Positions 28,209 through 39,168 of a stretch of DNA of 64,000 bases are shown here, in pieces. Origin of the DNA: Eremothecium cymbalariae DBVPG#7215 (Eukaryota > Ascomycota > Saccharomycetes > Saccharomycetales > Saccharomycetaceae); the NCBI RefSeq assembly GCF_000235365.1, contig NC_016455.1:434001-498000 (forward strand), read 5' to 3'. The notes below the pieces were generated by a model. It saw only the letters and a program-made list of their open reading frames with translations, did no database searches and was not told the DNA's origin. The position numbers and the translations under genes are program-made. The first letter of the stretch is position 1; every line of letters begins with the position of its first letter.

Positions 28209-30488
28209 TTATTTATTATCTATATGGTCACTATCGTTTTCATTTAGTTCTTCCATGAACAAAACGTACTCATCAGCTATCTCGGCTTCCTTGCTGTTTC
28301 GTTTGGAAGAGGTTGCGCTGTTTGGGTCTTCATAATTTTCCACTTTACTACGTTCACTGCTGTTATAATTATCGATAGCTTCTGTAGATATGTCTTGGTC
28401 GAAAAAGCCCCTAGTTTCTTCTTCGTGTGCAAAAGGATTCGACTGGTCAGGAATGATATCTGTTGTTTCTTCTATAATAAAACCACCAGATTCAGGCAGA
28501 TCTTCAGTCTTAGGCTCTTCTTCGCTTACCTCGTTATCTTCGATTGTCCCATGTCTCTCATTCAATCTATTTTTCACTCTCAATTGTGCCAGTAGTTTTG
28601 CCCAGGACTTCAAAACTTGTAATTCGCGTTCCTCCTTTAATTCTTGTGCAGCTAAATAATGGATGCCTTCTATCATGGAGCATACAGCCTCACAATATTG
28701 AGTCTCGACAACGACTCCTGTGATTCTGGGCTTTGCACTTCTAGTCTTTGCACCTCTACTCTTCTCAAATTTAAAGCCAGTAACAGCTTTGGCAAACGGA
28801 ATACCTATAAATGCTGCAGCTTTTATTGCACAGTTGCTTTCAATTAGAACACATCCCTTTGGGATCATCCATGGTTTGTAAACATCAATATTACCATATG
28901 CATTTATGGGTATATTACCTTCTGAATCAACTACAGGAGGGACATAAGGTTCGGTATCATCATAATGATAAAGCCTTTCAGTCGTTTGTTCTCCGGTATT
29001 GAATTCTTTCACTTTAATTATTTTGGCAGGCATACAACCAGTTTTGAGAATTCTACCTTGCATGTACCAATTCCTTGCTGAAAAACATTGCAATATATCA
29101 GAACGTTTATAAACTTTGATGGTGCTGAGATTGTGTTTCTTTGTGCTCTTTAATCTCAAAAACCCACATTGTACACAACCAGGCCGTAGAATTTCGTTTT
29201 GCTTTAAATCTTTCTCAATTGCATAGTAGGGATGGTTTTTCAAATCTGCAATATTATTTGGTATACCCTCCATTTCATCTCTTTTCTTGAAATATTCATC
29301 TTCGTAATCATCTATCTTTGTCCTTTTTCGTCTATGGAATGCCCCGATCACAGTATTATACCATGCTAAGCCAGCCTGATCCCTGGTAATCCTACGTTTT
29401 AAAATCTTTGCATTATATCCTGCAGCATACCTCCTAGTAACATCTTTACAACCTTTCTTTCTGTCAAAGGCAATCACATACCTCAGCTGGTTAAACTTGG
29501 CATATTTCCCTGTTGGCTCCAACTTTGATTTATATCTAATCTGTTCGATAACTTCCTTACAAATTGGGTCTATATTAATCCATGATTTTGCGAATTTATC
29601 CCATACTTCACACCAAAACAACGGGTATTCAAATTTATTAGTGTCCTGAGCATCTGTGTCTTTAGAATTTGAATCTGCAGCAACGAAGGATTTCAAATTG
29701 GTAAAATCCGGAGGTTGAAGACTGACCACAAGACGTGCATTTAAACCACATCCTCGCAACATTGCAACAAATCCTTCAGCAGCAATTTTCCGTGACATTG
29801 GTGCTCCTTTCGTTAGTATGTTTCTAAACTGTCGTTGAGTCAATGGCTTCTGCAAACGCCCCGCACCATTCGAGAGCCAATCCCATCTCCACATATACAG
29901 CCCGTCGTCTTTACCGTTAATAACCTTGCAATGTTTGATCCATAGCTTCATACACGCTTTGAGCGCATCTAATAGTTTCCTAGTAGAACGCAGGGGTAGT
30001 TCTTCATCTCTTTCGGGACTTAAATTTATAAGCACTTTATCAGGAACCAAGTCAGACAGCTTCCCCTGCAATTTAGGATCATTCAACCATTCATTACGTA
30101 GATAGTAGTGCAACATCATCGCAACCAGATAAAACATATGAAAAAACTTGCGGAATTGACGTGTTTTAGGATCTACAATTGCAGCTTTACTAACACTCCT
30201 AGAACTGGATTTTCGTGGGGATGAGGAATCAATATTTAAACTAACATCTACTCCCTGATTACCATTGTCTTCTGTAACCACATCTTCAAATTCATCACTA
30301 TCGTAATCTTCTTCCTCGCTCTGATCCTCTTCAGTGGGGGAATCTTGTCCGTCGTCCGATGAAGAGATGCTTACAACCACTGGCGGAGAATCGTTCCCAT
30401 GCTCAACTCTTCGTTTCTTAACCTGGACTTCTTCTGCTAACGCATCTCTGACTAATTCAAAGTACTCTGGTGGTAGTTTGTCTCCCAT
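28209..30488 (-). CDS. RAD4: Rad4, DNA damage sensor of nucleotide excision repair (XPC)
   Basis: 759 residues (S. cerevisiae 754). Rad4, with Rad23, recognises helix-distorting lesions and opens the duplex for TFIIH. The order of domains is visible: an acidic N-terminus, a transglutaminase-like fold with RKIAAEGFVAMLRGCGLNARLV and PLFWCEVWDKFAKSWINIDPI (about residues 235-310), then beta-hairpin domains: NHPYYAIEKDLKQNEILRPG (BHD1), GRILKTGCMPAK (BHD2) and PKGCVLIESNCAIKAAAFIGIPFAKAVTGFKFE (BHD3). The C-terminus is acidic. It is adjacent to SPT2 as in S. cerevisiae; the next gene upstream, CKB1, is not its S. cerevisiae neighbour. Confidence 0.97.
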   Translation of the reverse strand: MGDKLPPEYFELVRDALAEEVQVKKRRVEHGNDSPPVVVSISSSDDGQDSPTEEDQSEEEDYDSDEFEDVVTEDNGNQGVDVSLNIDSSSPRKSSSRSVSKAAIVDPKTRQFRKFFHMFYLVAMMLHYYLRNEWLNDPKLQGKLSDLVPDKVLINLSPERDEELPLRSTRKLLDALKACMKLWIKHCKVINGKDDGLYMWRWDWLSNGAGRLQKPLTQRQFRNILTKGAPMSRKIAAEGFVAMLRGCGLNARLVVSLQPPDFTNLKSFVAADSNSKDTDAQDTNKFEYPLFWCEVWDKFAKSWINIDPICKEVIEQIRYKSKLEPTGKYAKFNQLRYVIAFDRKKGCKDVTRRYAAGYNAKILKRRITRDQAGLAWYNTVIGAFHRRKRTKIDDYEDEYFKKRDEMEGIPNNIADLKNHPYYAIEKDLKQNEILRPGCVQCGFLRLKSTKKHNLSTIKVYKRSDILQCFSARNWYMQGRILKTGCMPAKIIKVKEFNTGEQTTERLYHYDDTEPYVPPVVDSEGNIPINAYGNIDVYKPWMIPKGCVLIESNCAIKAAAFIGIPFAKAVTGFKFEKSRGAKTRSAKPRITGVVVETQYCEAVCSMIEGIHYLAAQELKEERELQVLKSWAKLLAQLRVKNRLNERHGTIEDNEVSEEEPKTEDLPESGGFIIEETTDIIPDQSNPFAHEEETRGFFDQDISTEAIDNYNSSERSKVENYEDPNSATSSKRNSKEAEIADEYVLFMEELNENDSDHIDNK

Positions 30489-31242
30489 AACTAACCTGCT
30501 TGTTAGATGCTTGCAATACCGTCATGTCCTTCGGACGCGGTCTGCTTTCTTCATATCGTGCTAGGCCTCGAGAAAATATAGTTCAATCAAATATAAAAAA
30601 GTTTCTCATATAAGTATGTATTCAGCACTTTGATATCTGTCCAATTCATCGATTTCTATATGTCACTTGCATATCATATGCCTTTACTTCCAAGTTAATA
30701 TAACTTATAAGGTTGACACGTTTGGCAGTGTTAACGCAGACCTTGGGATGACCAACCCTTATACAACACATAAGAATGCTCTGAACAATAACAAGTAAAC
30801 CCTATAACTAATAACTACAATAGATTGGCATTTAAATCAATATTTAAAGAGCAGTCTTGCACGGTAATCACATGATTCGCACGTGTATATACGGTAATCT
30901 CTTGTGTAGCAAGACAGACTCCCTTCCAACTGACTTCTACTGGATACTAAGGATGAAATTGACAGCCTGCCACATCATGTTGCATTAGATCACACTCTCA
31001 GCTATCTATAACATGGAAAGACTCATAAATTATCCCTCAGGTTTGGCATGCAGTTTCGTTGATCAATTGCCAGTCGCACTGTGTGCAAGAAAGGTTGGGA
31101 AGGAGAAAAAAAATTGATATTAGAATATATTCTACCCACAATGGAAGAACAAGAGAATAGTTCATACGCCAACTAGGAGGTAGCGAATAATCATAGTCTG
31201 GTAGAAAGGTGGCAGACCAATTATCAGTGTTACTGGCATAAT
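30489..31242. other. Divergent intergenic region RAD4-CKB1 at a synteny break
   Basis: This is the shared upstream region of RAD4 (leftward) and CKB1 (rightward). In S. cerevisiae, RAD4 is next to GCG1/CHD1 (YER163-164) and CKB1 lies on chromosome VII, so the junction is a rearrangement point. The sequence is AT-rich with CACATG/CACGTG sites near 30870-30885. No gene seen. Confidence 0.55.
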
Positions 31243-32088
31243 ATGTCCTTCATGGAGGAGGTTTCGGACGTTAGTGAATCAAGTAACTACGACGAATGGA
31301 TCTCTAGTTTTTGCTCTCGTTTTGGACACGAATTCTTCTGCCAGGTTCCTACTGACTTCATTGAAGATGACTTTAATCTTACTGGGCTATCTCAGGAGAT
31401 TCCACATTATCGGAGGGCGCTTGATTTAATATTAGATCTGGTGTCTTTATCAGATGAGGAAGAGGAAAGCATGGGGGGGGATGCTACTAGAACAGCGGCG
31501 CTGACGAGTAATGGAGGGACTGATCAAAACAATGGCAATGGTAGGAGAACGCCACCCACTAATCAAGATGGGCAGACTGTGAATAAGTCTATTATTGAGC
31601 ATTGTGCGGAGCAACTATATGGGTTAATTCACGCGCGCTATATTCTGACAAAACAAGGCTTACAGGCCATGGCAGAGAAGTTCGATCACAAGGAGTTTGG
31701 TACATGTCCCAGGTATTACTGTGGAGGAATGCAATTGCTTCCCTGTGGTTTGAGTGATACGGTTGGTAAGAACACCGTGAGGTTGTATTGTGCTTCCTGT
31801 CAGGACTTGTATCTACCACATTCAAGCCGGCATTTATGTCTTGAAGGTGCATTCTGGGGCACAAGTTTCCCAGGTGTGTTTCTGAAACATTTTAAGGAGC
31901 TAGAAGACTATGTTGAGCAGAAGAACAAGAACGTTTACCGTCTGAGGATATTTGGATTTGCATTGGCCAAAGAATCCATATCTGGCCCCAGGATGGAATG
32001 GCTGAGACAATATCCTTCCACAGAAGCCGAGTGGGAGGAGTTTGTAAAATGCGAGTACGAGATTCTGAAGTTAAAGGATCTAGAATGA
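31243..32088 (+). CDS. CKB1: Ckb1, regulatory beta subunit of casein kinase 2
   Basis: 281 residues (S. cerevisiae 278). CK2 beta dimerises through a zinc ribbon and docks the two catalytic subunits Cka1/Cka2. Seen: YDEWISSFCSRFGHEFFCQVP (residues 16-36), the acidic loop DEEEE (71-75), a low-complexity Gly/Asn insertion at 78-112, and the zinc-binding cysteines C155, C160, C183 and C186 within the near-invariant CPRYYCGGMQLLPCG...YCASCQDLY block. The C-terminal GPRMEWLRQYPSTEAEWEEF is also typical. A run of nine G residues at about 31475 is inside the insertion. CKB1-JAC1-ATE1-KAP122 is the order of S. cerevisiae YGL019W-YGL016W. Confidence 0.98.
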   Translation: MSFMEEVSDVSESSNYDEWISSFCSRFGHEFFCQVPTDFIEDDFNLTGLSQEIPHYRRALDLILDLVSLSDEEEESMGGDATRTAALTSNGGTDQNNGNGRRTPPTNQDGQTVNKSIIEHCAEQLYGLIHARYILTKQGLQAMAEKFDHKEFGTCPRYYCGGMQLLPCGLSDTVGKNTVRLYCASCQDLYLPHSSRHLCLEGAFWGTSFPGVFLKHFKELEDYVEQKNKNVYRLRIFGFALAKESISGPRMEWLRQYPSTEAEWEEFVKCEYEILKLKDLE

Positions 32089-32270
32089 CCTCGAGTACTT
32101 ATTATTCATTGGATATACGTAATTAAAGAAATTAAAATAGAATATCAAAATTTTCATAATGTCATCGTCGAATTGCATTAGTAAACTGGTCCTCTACATA
32201 ACATAGTTCTGCGTACCAATCCCAAATTAAGGATCCTCTTTTGCAAAGAAGAAAGCGGGATAAATATTTA

Positions 32271-32280
32271 TATATACATG
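32271..32280 (-). promoter_or_regulatory. Puf3-type recognition element in the JAC1 3' region
   Basis: On the JAC1 sense strand this reads CAUGUAUAUA, fitting the Puf3 consensus including the upstream C. It begins 20 nt past the JAC1 stop. Jac1 is a mitochondrial protein, the class Puf3 controls. Confidence 0.6.
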
Positions 32281-32299
32281 TATGGTTACAGTAGCTAAC

Positions 32300-32908
32300 T
32301 CAATGAGTCAGTTGAACAGGCTTACCTGGCTCCCATTCTTTGATTGCCTTGTCCAAATTATCCCAGTACTTTAACTCCACCGTAAGCTGCGCAGCTTTAT
32401 CCCAATCATTAGCACCAAATGCTGCACCGATAGCTTTCTGCAACTTGGCAATCCGTTCTTTATTAGCCCCCTTCAGCTCCTTGATATCTTCCTCCGTCTC
32501 CAATTCTTCTAATTGTTCATGAACATCCAAAACATCCATCAACAACTGCGGATTCCTCTGCATAATCCCTTGCGCAACCTCTTCATTGGTCAAATCAATC
32601 CCTTGCAACTGGAGCAAGTACTGTGACCTCAACACAGGCTTCAAAAGCGTACTGAACGCTTTGTTCAACTTACTAGACATACCACTATCTTCATCTGATC
32701 CAGCATTCGCAACAATATCAGGATGGTGCACCGCCTGCAACTGTCTATATTCCCTCCGAAGCTGCGTAATATCCACATCCCACGTAGCACCACCTGTAGG
32801 AAACGTCTTCGGAAACAACTTGAACCAATTTTCACTGCTATACCATCTTCGTCCTACACCAAGAAGCCGGTAAGACCCTGAAATCCCTCTATGAAACATA
32901 AAACCCAT
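32300..32908 (-). CDS. JAC1: Jac1, mitochondrial J-protein for Fe-S cluster transfer
   Basis: 202 residues (S. cerevisiae 184). Jac1 recruits the Hsp70 Ssq1 to the scaffold Isu1 during Fe-S cluster release in the mitochondrial matrix. The N-terminus is basic and lacks acidic residues for about 24 positions (HRGISGSYRLLGVGRRW), a good presequence. The J domain follows, with WFKLFPKTF and the HPD triad at residues 62-64, and the C-terminal HSCB helical bundle contains LNKAFSTLLKPVLRSQYLLQLQGID. It is convergent with CKB1 and divergent from ATE1, as in YGL019W-018C-017W. Confidence 0.96.
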   Translation of the reverse strand: MGFMFHRGISGSYRLLGVGRRWYSSENWFKLFPKTFPTGGATWDVDITQLRREYRQLQAVHHPDIVANAGSDEDSGMSSKLNKAFSTLLKPVLRSQYLLQLQGIDLTNEEVAQGIMQRNPQLLMDVLDVHEQLEELETEEDIKELKGANKERIAKLQKAIGAAFGANDWDKAAQLTVELKYWDNLDKAIKEWEPGKPVQLTH

Positions 32909-33502
32909 CCTATGCCTTTCAAAATCTCAATACTCCTCTTATCCGCTGCACAGAAAGATATCAATACTCCTCAAAAACTGCAATATATAGTTAAACCTCA
33001 AACCCCCTAACCTTAACCTATCAACTCCACTTGTCTTCCTAATAAACAACGCTTCATCTATTATCGTACCACTCTGAAAATCCTTTAAAAAGATCCGGTC
33101 ACATGATCAACGCCGACGACACTATTAAACTTATATTATTAATATAGTCATAATAACATCCTACTAGCACATTTTACCACTTACATATATAATATCATAT
33201 TTTAAAATAGCTCAGATATAATACAGCCCTCATACGATCTCTCTTGAACTCAGCCAATCGCTTGGCTGCACTCTCTTGTCAGCAAGTCCTCATTGCTCTG
33301 ACGTAGAAGATTTAACGAAAAAAAATGGGATGCTTGAAGATGACTTTAATAACGTTTAGCAAATTTGTACATCGGGATCTGAAGACTGTGGAAGGATTAA
33401 GGAAATAGGAGTGTAATTAGGAGAAAGACTTGTTATTGAAGAGGTTGGTTTGACCATTTTTCACAAGGTTAGGTAGCAAAGGTACAGAAAAAACAGCACT
33501 AA
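32909..33502. other. Divergent intergenic region JAC1-ATE1
   Basis: Upstream regions of both genes, AT-rich, with TATA-like runs around 33127-33200. No coding frame or RNA gene was recognised. Confidence 0.5.
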
Positions 33503-35182
33503 ATGGAGCTAGGGGATAGATTAATCATTTCGAAGCCGTTGTTTATTTCAGAAGCTGCTAATCCACGTTGTGGGTATTGCAGGGGTTGTAAGCCTGCATA
33601 CAATAATTTCCCTACAGATTCGTGGTATGAGTTACATAAAGAACAAATTTCACATATAGAGCTGACCACGGTGACGGTCGGTTTGCAGGTGGAGTTGCTT
33701 CCGGTGAATATTTATGATGAACTTTGTAATATGGGGTTTAGGAGGTCAGGGAACTTTCTTTATAAGGCGGATTTGTTGAGGAACTGCTGTAGATTGTACA
33801 CAATTAGAACAGCAGCGTCTCATCTTAAGCTTTCAAAAGAACTAAAGAGTTGTATCAAGAAGTTTGTGAAACGGATATCCAATTCAGCGCCGGTTGGTTC
33901 TGCTAATAGCACAGGTAGTGTGGGCAATGGGGATGGGTGCTCTCGCTCTAGTGGTGGTAAAGGGCATGGTGCAAGACGTTCGGGAGGTCAATTAGGTTCT
34001 AAGGTTGAAGTTGGTGGGGCGACAGAACGTACAGCATACCAGTTTATCAGTGATATAGTGGAGAGCGAGCTGGCGAGCGATACCTTCTACACTCGATTTG
34101 AGCCTGCTTTATTTACTCAGGAGAAATACGAACTATTTGTGCAATACCAGGAGAAGATACACAACGACCATATCACTCATCCGCATCAGTTTAAAGACTT
34201 TCTATGTGCATCTCCGTTTCCCGAAGACGTGATTTTAGGTACTTCAGAAGAGTGGGAGGAGTTGAATAATTGGAGACATGCGAAAAGGGGTCAGAAATTC
34301 AAGCGATTCGGCCCTGTGCATGAGTGCTACTACTATGAAGGAAAGTTGATTGCCCTAGCGGTTTCTGACTTTTTGCCAAGTGGGATCTCATCGGTATATT
34401 TTATTTGGGATCCGAATTACAGCCATTGGTCACTTGGGAAATTGAGCGCTCTAAGAGAGATAGCAATTACTGAAATGCTCAATAGAAATTATTATTACTT
34501 GGGTTATTATATCGAGGATTGTCCCAAGATGAAATATAAAGCCAAGTACGGTGGCGAGATATTGGACGTTTGTAACAATCAATATGTCCCCTTACATCAG
34601 TTACAAGAGTACATTAGCAATGGGAAATTCTTTGTGTTAGAAAATGATAGAGAGGGGAATAATTATTCCGACGAGGAGGAATTTGAGGAGCACACTGATG
34701 AAACTAGACCCTTGAGTGAATTGCCACTGGATAGTAAATATATTTTGGACACCTCAAAACCTCTTCGTAATATAGTTGAACGAATCTACGGAGAGAAAGG
34801 CGGAGCTGTACATGCTGCTAACGACGCAGTTGACAAACTCATTGACCTGGGTGTTGCCTATACACCACAACTGATCAATGACCTATACTCTCAGAAATTT
34901 ATAGCCCCGACGGACGCCCTGGGTGATCGTTTTACAGATGAAATCTACAATTTACCGAACGTGGTCCCCGGTTTGGTCCCTCTATGGGAAATCCTAAAAA
35001 CTATAAAAAGTGGAGATATTAACCATTTGAACGGGAAACTAATGATATATGATACCAGAGCTGGTCAAGTCCGGGTACTAAAACACTTTCAGCAAGAATC
35101 TCCCCAAACCAAAAGATACATCTGCAATGTAATCAGACTAATAGGCTTAAAAACTACAGCCAGTTCGTTAATCATTATATGA
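33503..35182 (+). CDS. ATE1: Ate1, arginyl-tRNA-protein transferase
   Basis: 559 residues (S. cerevisiae 503). Ate1 adds Arg to proteins with N-terminal Asp, Glu or oxidised Cys, marking them for the N-degron pathway. The N-terminal domain has the conserved cysteine cluster RCGYCRGCKPA (C23, C26, C29) and FLYKADLLRNCCRLYTIR. The C-terminal GNAT-like domain contains KRFGPVHECYYYEGKLIALAVSDFLPSGISSVYFIWDP and YYYLGYYIEDCPKMKYKAKYGGEIL. The extra length is mainly a Gly/Ser-rich insertion at about residues 130-172 and an acidic stretch at about 385-405. Confidence 0.96.
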   Translation: MELGDRLIISKPLFISEAANPRCGYCRGCKPAYNNFPTDSWYELHKEQISHIELTTVTVGLQVELLPVNIYDELCNMGFRRSGNFLYKADLLRNCCRLYTIRTAASHLKLSKELKSCIKKFVKRISNSAPVGSANSTGSVGNGDGCSRSSGGKGHGARRSGGQLGSKVEVGGATERTAYQFISDIVESELASDTFYTRFEPALFTQEKYELFVQYQEKIHNDHITHPHQFKDFLCASPFPEDVILGTSEEWEELNNWRHAKRGQKFKRFGPVHECYYYEGKLIALAVSDFLPSGISSVYFIWDPNYSHWSLGKLSALREIAITEMLNRNYYYLGYYIEDCPKMKYKAKYGGEILDVCNNQYVPLHQLQEYISNGKFFVLENDREGNNYSDEEEFEEHTDETRPLSELPLDSKYILDTSKPLRNIVERIYGEKGGAVHAANDAVDKLIDLGVAYTPQLINDLYSQKFIAPTDALGDRFTDEIYNLPNVVPGLVPLWEILKTIKSGDINHLNGKLMIYDTRAGQVRVLKHFQQESPQTKRYICNVIRLIGLKTTASSLIII

Positions 35183-35486
35183 TCATCTATCATATCTCAA
35201 TAAATTTGCCGGCAATATTTGGTGAGCTAAATAACTTACGCATTAGAAGTTAATATGCAGTATATTATTATATAACGTTCTATTGCACTTGTCATACTGG
35301 TTTAGTATTAAATCAGTATATTCGTATTTTATGAGATTTTACATTACTGAAAAAATTTTAGCGCTGTAACGATGATTAAGCCTTAATCCATTCATTGTAG
35401 GGGATTCTCACATGGTTGAGTGTTTTTAATTGTCTAATTAAGAGATACCTATTAATTACCTAGGGATTATAGCCTCTGGTAGAAGC
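35183..35486. other. Intergenic region ATE1-KAP122
   Basis: This is the ATE1 3' end and the KAP122 5' region, AT-rich, ending at the KAP122 ATG at 35487. Nothing else seen. Confidence 0.5.
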
Positions 35487-38400
35487 ATGGATATTCAGGA
35501 GGTTGTCAGGGTATGTAGCACAGCGGGTAGTGATTTTTTATTTAGTTAAAAAGACTCGTACTAACAGGTCCCCTCATCGTTAGCTTATTAATTCGCTTTA
35601 TTCCGGATCTTCCAGTACAATTCTTCATAGTGTCCAACAGAAATTGCAGAAGATTCAGAGGTCTGAAGAAGGGGCTCAACTTGCGGATGAATTGTTAAAG
35701 TTGGAGAATGTTTCAGATCAGGTGAAATATTTTGGTGCGTTAACATATAGAGTTCAGCTTACTACTAGGTCATCTACTGAAGAACAGCTATGGACATTAT
35801 ATCAGGGTAATTTAATTCATTTGACTAGAATAATTGTTATATTTCTATCGAATCCTGAAGGCAGCCATGGGTTGAATATTACCATTAGAAAGTTGATGTC
35901 TAATTTGGCTTTGGTATTTACTAATATTAATCGACTACAAGATTCTACTCGTGCGATACCTACTTGGCCTAATCCAATAAATACGTTAGTGAGGTTACTT
36001 TCTTTATGTGGACAGCATAATGTGAATCGATGGTATGTCGGGAATTCCGAGGTGTCATCTGTTATTGAATCCGCGATAACTGCTGAAGTACCGTACCAAG
36101 AACTCATCAGATTTATCGATTCTGATCCGTGGTTAAATAAATTTATCCTTGCTTTCACTAGAATTATAGTCGGGGATATGTTGAAATACCAATCAAAAGG
36201 CACTTATTTATCCCACGTATATGAAGTCGTTCATGACCATATATATGTCTCTACTATGGCACTAATAAATTACAACTTGGAGGCTAAAATGTTACCGCAG
36301 GATGCGACTACGAATAAGTATTCTGCAGAACTTTTTGAATGTGTACGCGAATGGATTTCATATATATCTGAAGCCAAAAAGCATTCTCCACATGGGAATA
36401 TGGATCTATCTGAGGCGTTTGAGAACCTAATTCGATTAATGTGTACTAATTTGGATAATCAATTCCCTTATTCACGGGATATTTTGGAAATATTGAGTGA
36501 TGTTTTTTCATTCCGTAGTTCTGTTGTTACTCAAGAAATATTACAGGAGCTTGAATCGATTTTCCTAGGGGTTTCTTATGTTGTATCTTCACAAGCAAAA
36601 AAAACTACCTCATTAGGTAGTCATGATTGGATGCTTAGCTACATGAATGAACTAGTTACAAACGCATTATTTGACGATTTACGTCAGGTTTCAGACTGTT
36701 TTGTAGATTTCTTGCAGATTTGTATGTCAGGAATTTGCAATAGACTATTTACCCAGCTTCACGCTAGCAATACGGACCAGTCGCAACAATATGTTAAATT
36801 TTTACTGCAATTAACGAATTTCCCTTTGGTGCCTGTATTGGAAGAGTCTTATTCAGTTAAAATGGTTGATTTTTGGTATGATTTATGTGAGTCTTACGTA
36901 CAGTTACCATCGGAAAGCCTACTTCCTGATAGTCATGATCTTGCTATAGAGATATTCTCCCAGGTAGTACAGATATATCTACCAAAAGCAAGTTTAATCA
37001 ACAAACAAAAGCTTCTTCAGGCGGATTTAGATGGCGAGAGTAAAGTCCATGAGTTCGATGACTTTAGAAGGGCTATCGAAGTGCTTATGCCAATGTTGTG
37101 GTGTGTACTAGGGAATTCTAAATTATCAAATCAACTAATCTTAGGAATTATCCAGAAACAACAGGATGGATCTTTGGATTTATTTCAAATCGAATGTATG
37201 GCTTTCATGTTGGAAAATATTATTGTTGATATTAACTTACCGGAAACACCATCCATTTGCAAAGTCATATATGATTCTGATTTCTTTCACAACTTGTTGT
37301 TCTTGCTAAAAGCTGGATGCATCCAGTCTCCAACTGATATTTCCTCCCAAAAGCTGAAGCTCGAGTATGTTCGGACCGCAACAAATTTGCTTAGTGTAAC
37401 ATCTAAGTATTTCCATGTTGATCAGAAAGACCTAGGTCATGTCATTGAAACGTTATTCAATTGTCTTGAAAATTCTCGAAAATTCAATGATACTGCAAGT
37501 TCAGAGGAAATTGAAATACTGCTTATCAAGACCATTACAATACTTTGTAAAAACTGCCGTGAGCAACTATTACCATTCTTAGAAATATTCATTCAAGTCA
37601 CCCAGGCCATGATGTACCATTCTTCACCAGCCAGCAACTTTATTAGAGAAAAACTTGTTCGTTCTATAGCCTACATTATACAAGCCTCAGCGAAACAAGG
37701 TGCAGAGATTCAGGGTAAGTATATAGATAATATGGTGACTATGATTGGATCTTCTGTGCATGACAGTGACAGAGATAATAATCTCTTTCTTCTAACCTCT
37801 ATCAGCGAGTTAGGCTCCGGGCTTATTCAGGAGTACGATGACCCGTCTGTAACACAGTACTTTGACGCCGACCCTCTGAATTTACGACCCAAGGTCTTGA
37901 ATATCGTCGAATCTCGCTGTAAAAAATACCCTACAGATCCAGCTTTTATAGAAGTCGGTTGTCTTATCTTAGGCAAAACGCTTTCCATCGACGACTCTGA
38001 CCCGCATTTCCTTAAATTCTCTATGAGCGAAATTATGAACTTTGCACTAGCTAGAGCTAATACTTGCAATCTATCCACTGGGCTACCTTATCTCGTCTAC
38101 CTTCTCGAGAGGCTGATAACCCACTACAAAGCTACTTTAACCCGAGCCCAATTCGACTATATATTCTCCAACTTCTTCATTCAGCATTACGAAACCGCTA
38201 TAGCTTCGGATCCAGACTTAATCGAAAGCATGATAGGTTTCATCAACAAAACCATGGACGCGAGGCCTGCTCTTGTTGTCAATTCTTCATATTGGGACGC
38301 ATTCATCCTTCCACAGTTCCTGCGCTATTTAAGAGCCAAGGAACACTTCACAATCTCCGCAGTTACCAAGTTTTGGACCAAAACCGTCAAACTAAAACAG

Positions 38401-38721
38401 CAATCCCGTGACGGCGGGCTCGCATCGGCAAAATTAATAACTAGCATTGGCGATCAGCTTGTCGCCACTACAATGTATGGACTGCTCCATACACACAGAT
38501 CCGAAGTCTTTTACTACGCTGAAATCATCCGCGCTCTAGTCGCAAACCATCCACTAAACACTAAAGCTTGGCTCACCGCTGTTCTGCCTTCCCTATGTGA
38601 CAACCCAACAGCTCATTCTAGATTGCTGGCCAGTCTCTTCCTCACACGAGGCTCCATCGCCGCTAATGATACCATCCGTGGATGGTGGTTGCAATGCAAC
38701 AACCTTCCTAGAATGGATTAA
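35487..38721 (+). CDS. KAP122: Kap122/Pdr6, importin-beta family karyopherin (two exons)
   Basis: The gene joins 35487-35510 and 35584-38721, giving 1053 residues (S. cerevisiae 1081). Kap122 imports TFIIA and other cargo and exports some proteins. The uninterrupted frame only offers an ATG at 35644, inside the first conserved helix pair. Upstream, in frame from 35584, the codons read LINSLYSGSSST...HSVQQKLQKIQ, a normal importin-beta start. Exon 1 supplies MDIQEVVR, so the joined N-terminus reads as a typical HEAT-repeat opening (EVVRLINSLYS). The rest is alpha-helical HEAT-type sequence without low-complexity insertions. Orientation and order after ATE1 match YGL017W-YGL016W. The next gene is different from S. 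cerevisiae, marking one edge of an inversion. Confidence 0.93.
35511..35583 (+). other. Spliceosomal intron of KAP122, 73 bases
   Basis: The 5' splice site is the perfect yeast GTATGT at 35511-35516, the branch sequence is a perfect TACTAAC at 35559-35565, and the acceptor is TAG at 35581-35583, 19 bases after the branch A. The AG at 35566-35567 is too close to the branch to be used. Splicing is phase 0 and joins an eight-codon exon to the long frame, which then continues into conserved Kap122 sequence. I recall no intron in the S. cerevisiae gene. Confidence 0.92.
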
Positions 38722-39168
38722 CATCCCACTATGCTTAGCACATAACGTCATCACATTAAATATCTCTTTGTTTAAGCACAATGCAGCTCTTTTGTAATCT
38801 ACTACCAACATTCCCGCTTGTATATCCCCGACTTTATGTATTAACTTACACAAAAAGCGGTCTTTCAGATAACACGCCGACACCAACACCGCTGACATCA
38901 CGCATAAGGCCTATTCACCTCTGATTAATTTTAAAATGGAGCACGAAGTATTGTGAGCTGGAATTAAGGAGTGATAATGATCATTAAATATCCCCGTCAT
39001 CGTTACTGGTTTTGAAAGCAGCCCATCGCGCAGATCAGTTTTGTTGAAAGTTATATAAATATAAAGCGGGATGTCAGCGTATGATCAAAAAAGGAGAACT
39101 GGCACTGAAAAAGTTGAAAAATCATCGCACTGGCGTTAGAAGTATAATAAAATAAAACGGGTATAATT
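38722..39168. other. Intergenic region KAP122-ARO8
   Basis: This is the KAP122 3' end and the aminotransferase promoter. GATA-type sequences occur near 38970-38985, compatible with nitrogen control but too short to rely on. No gene recognised. This is one edge of the inverted block described in the findings. Confidence 0.5.
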
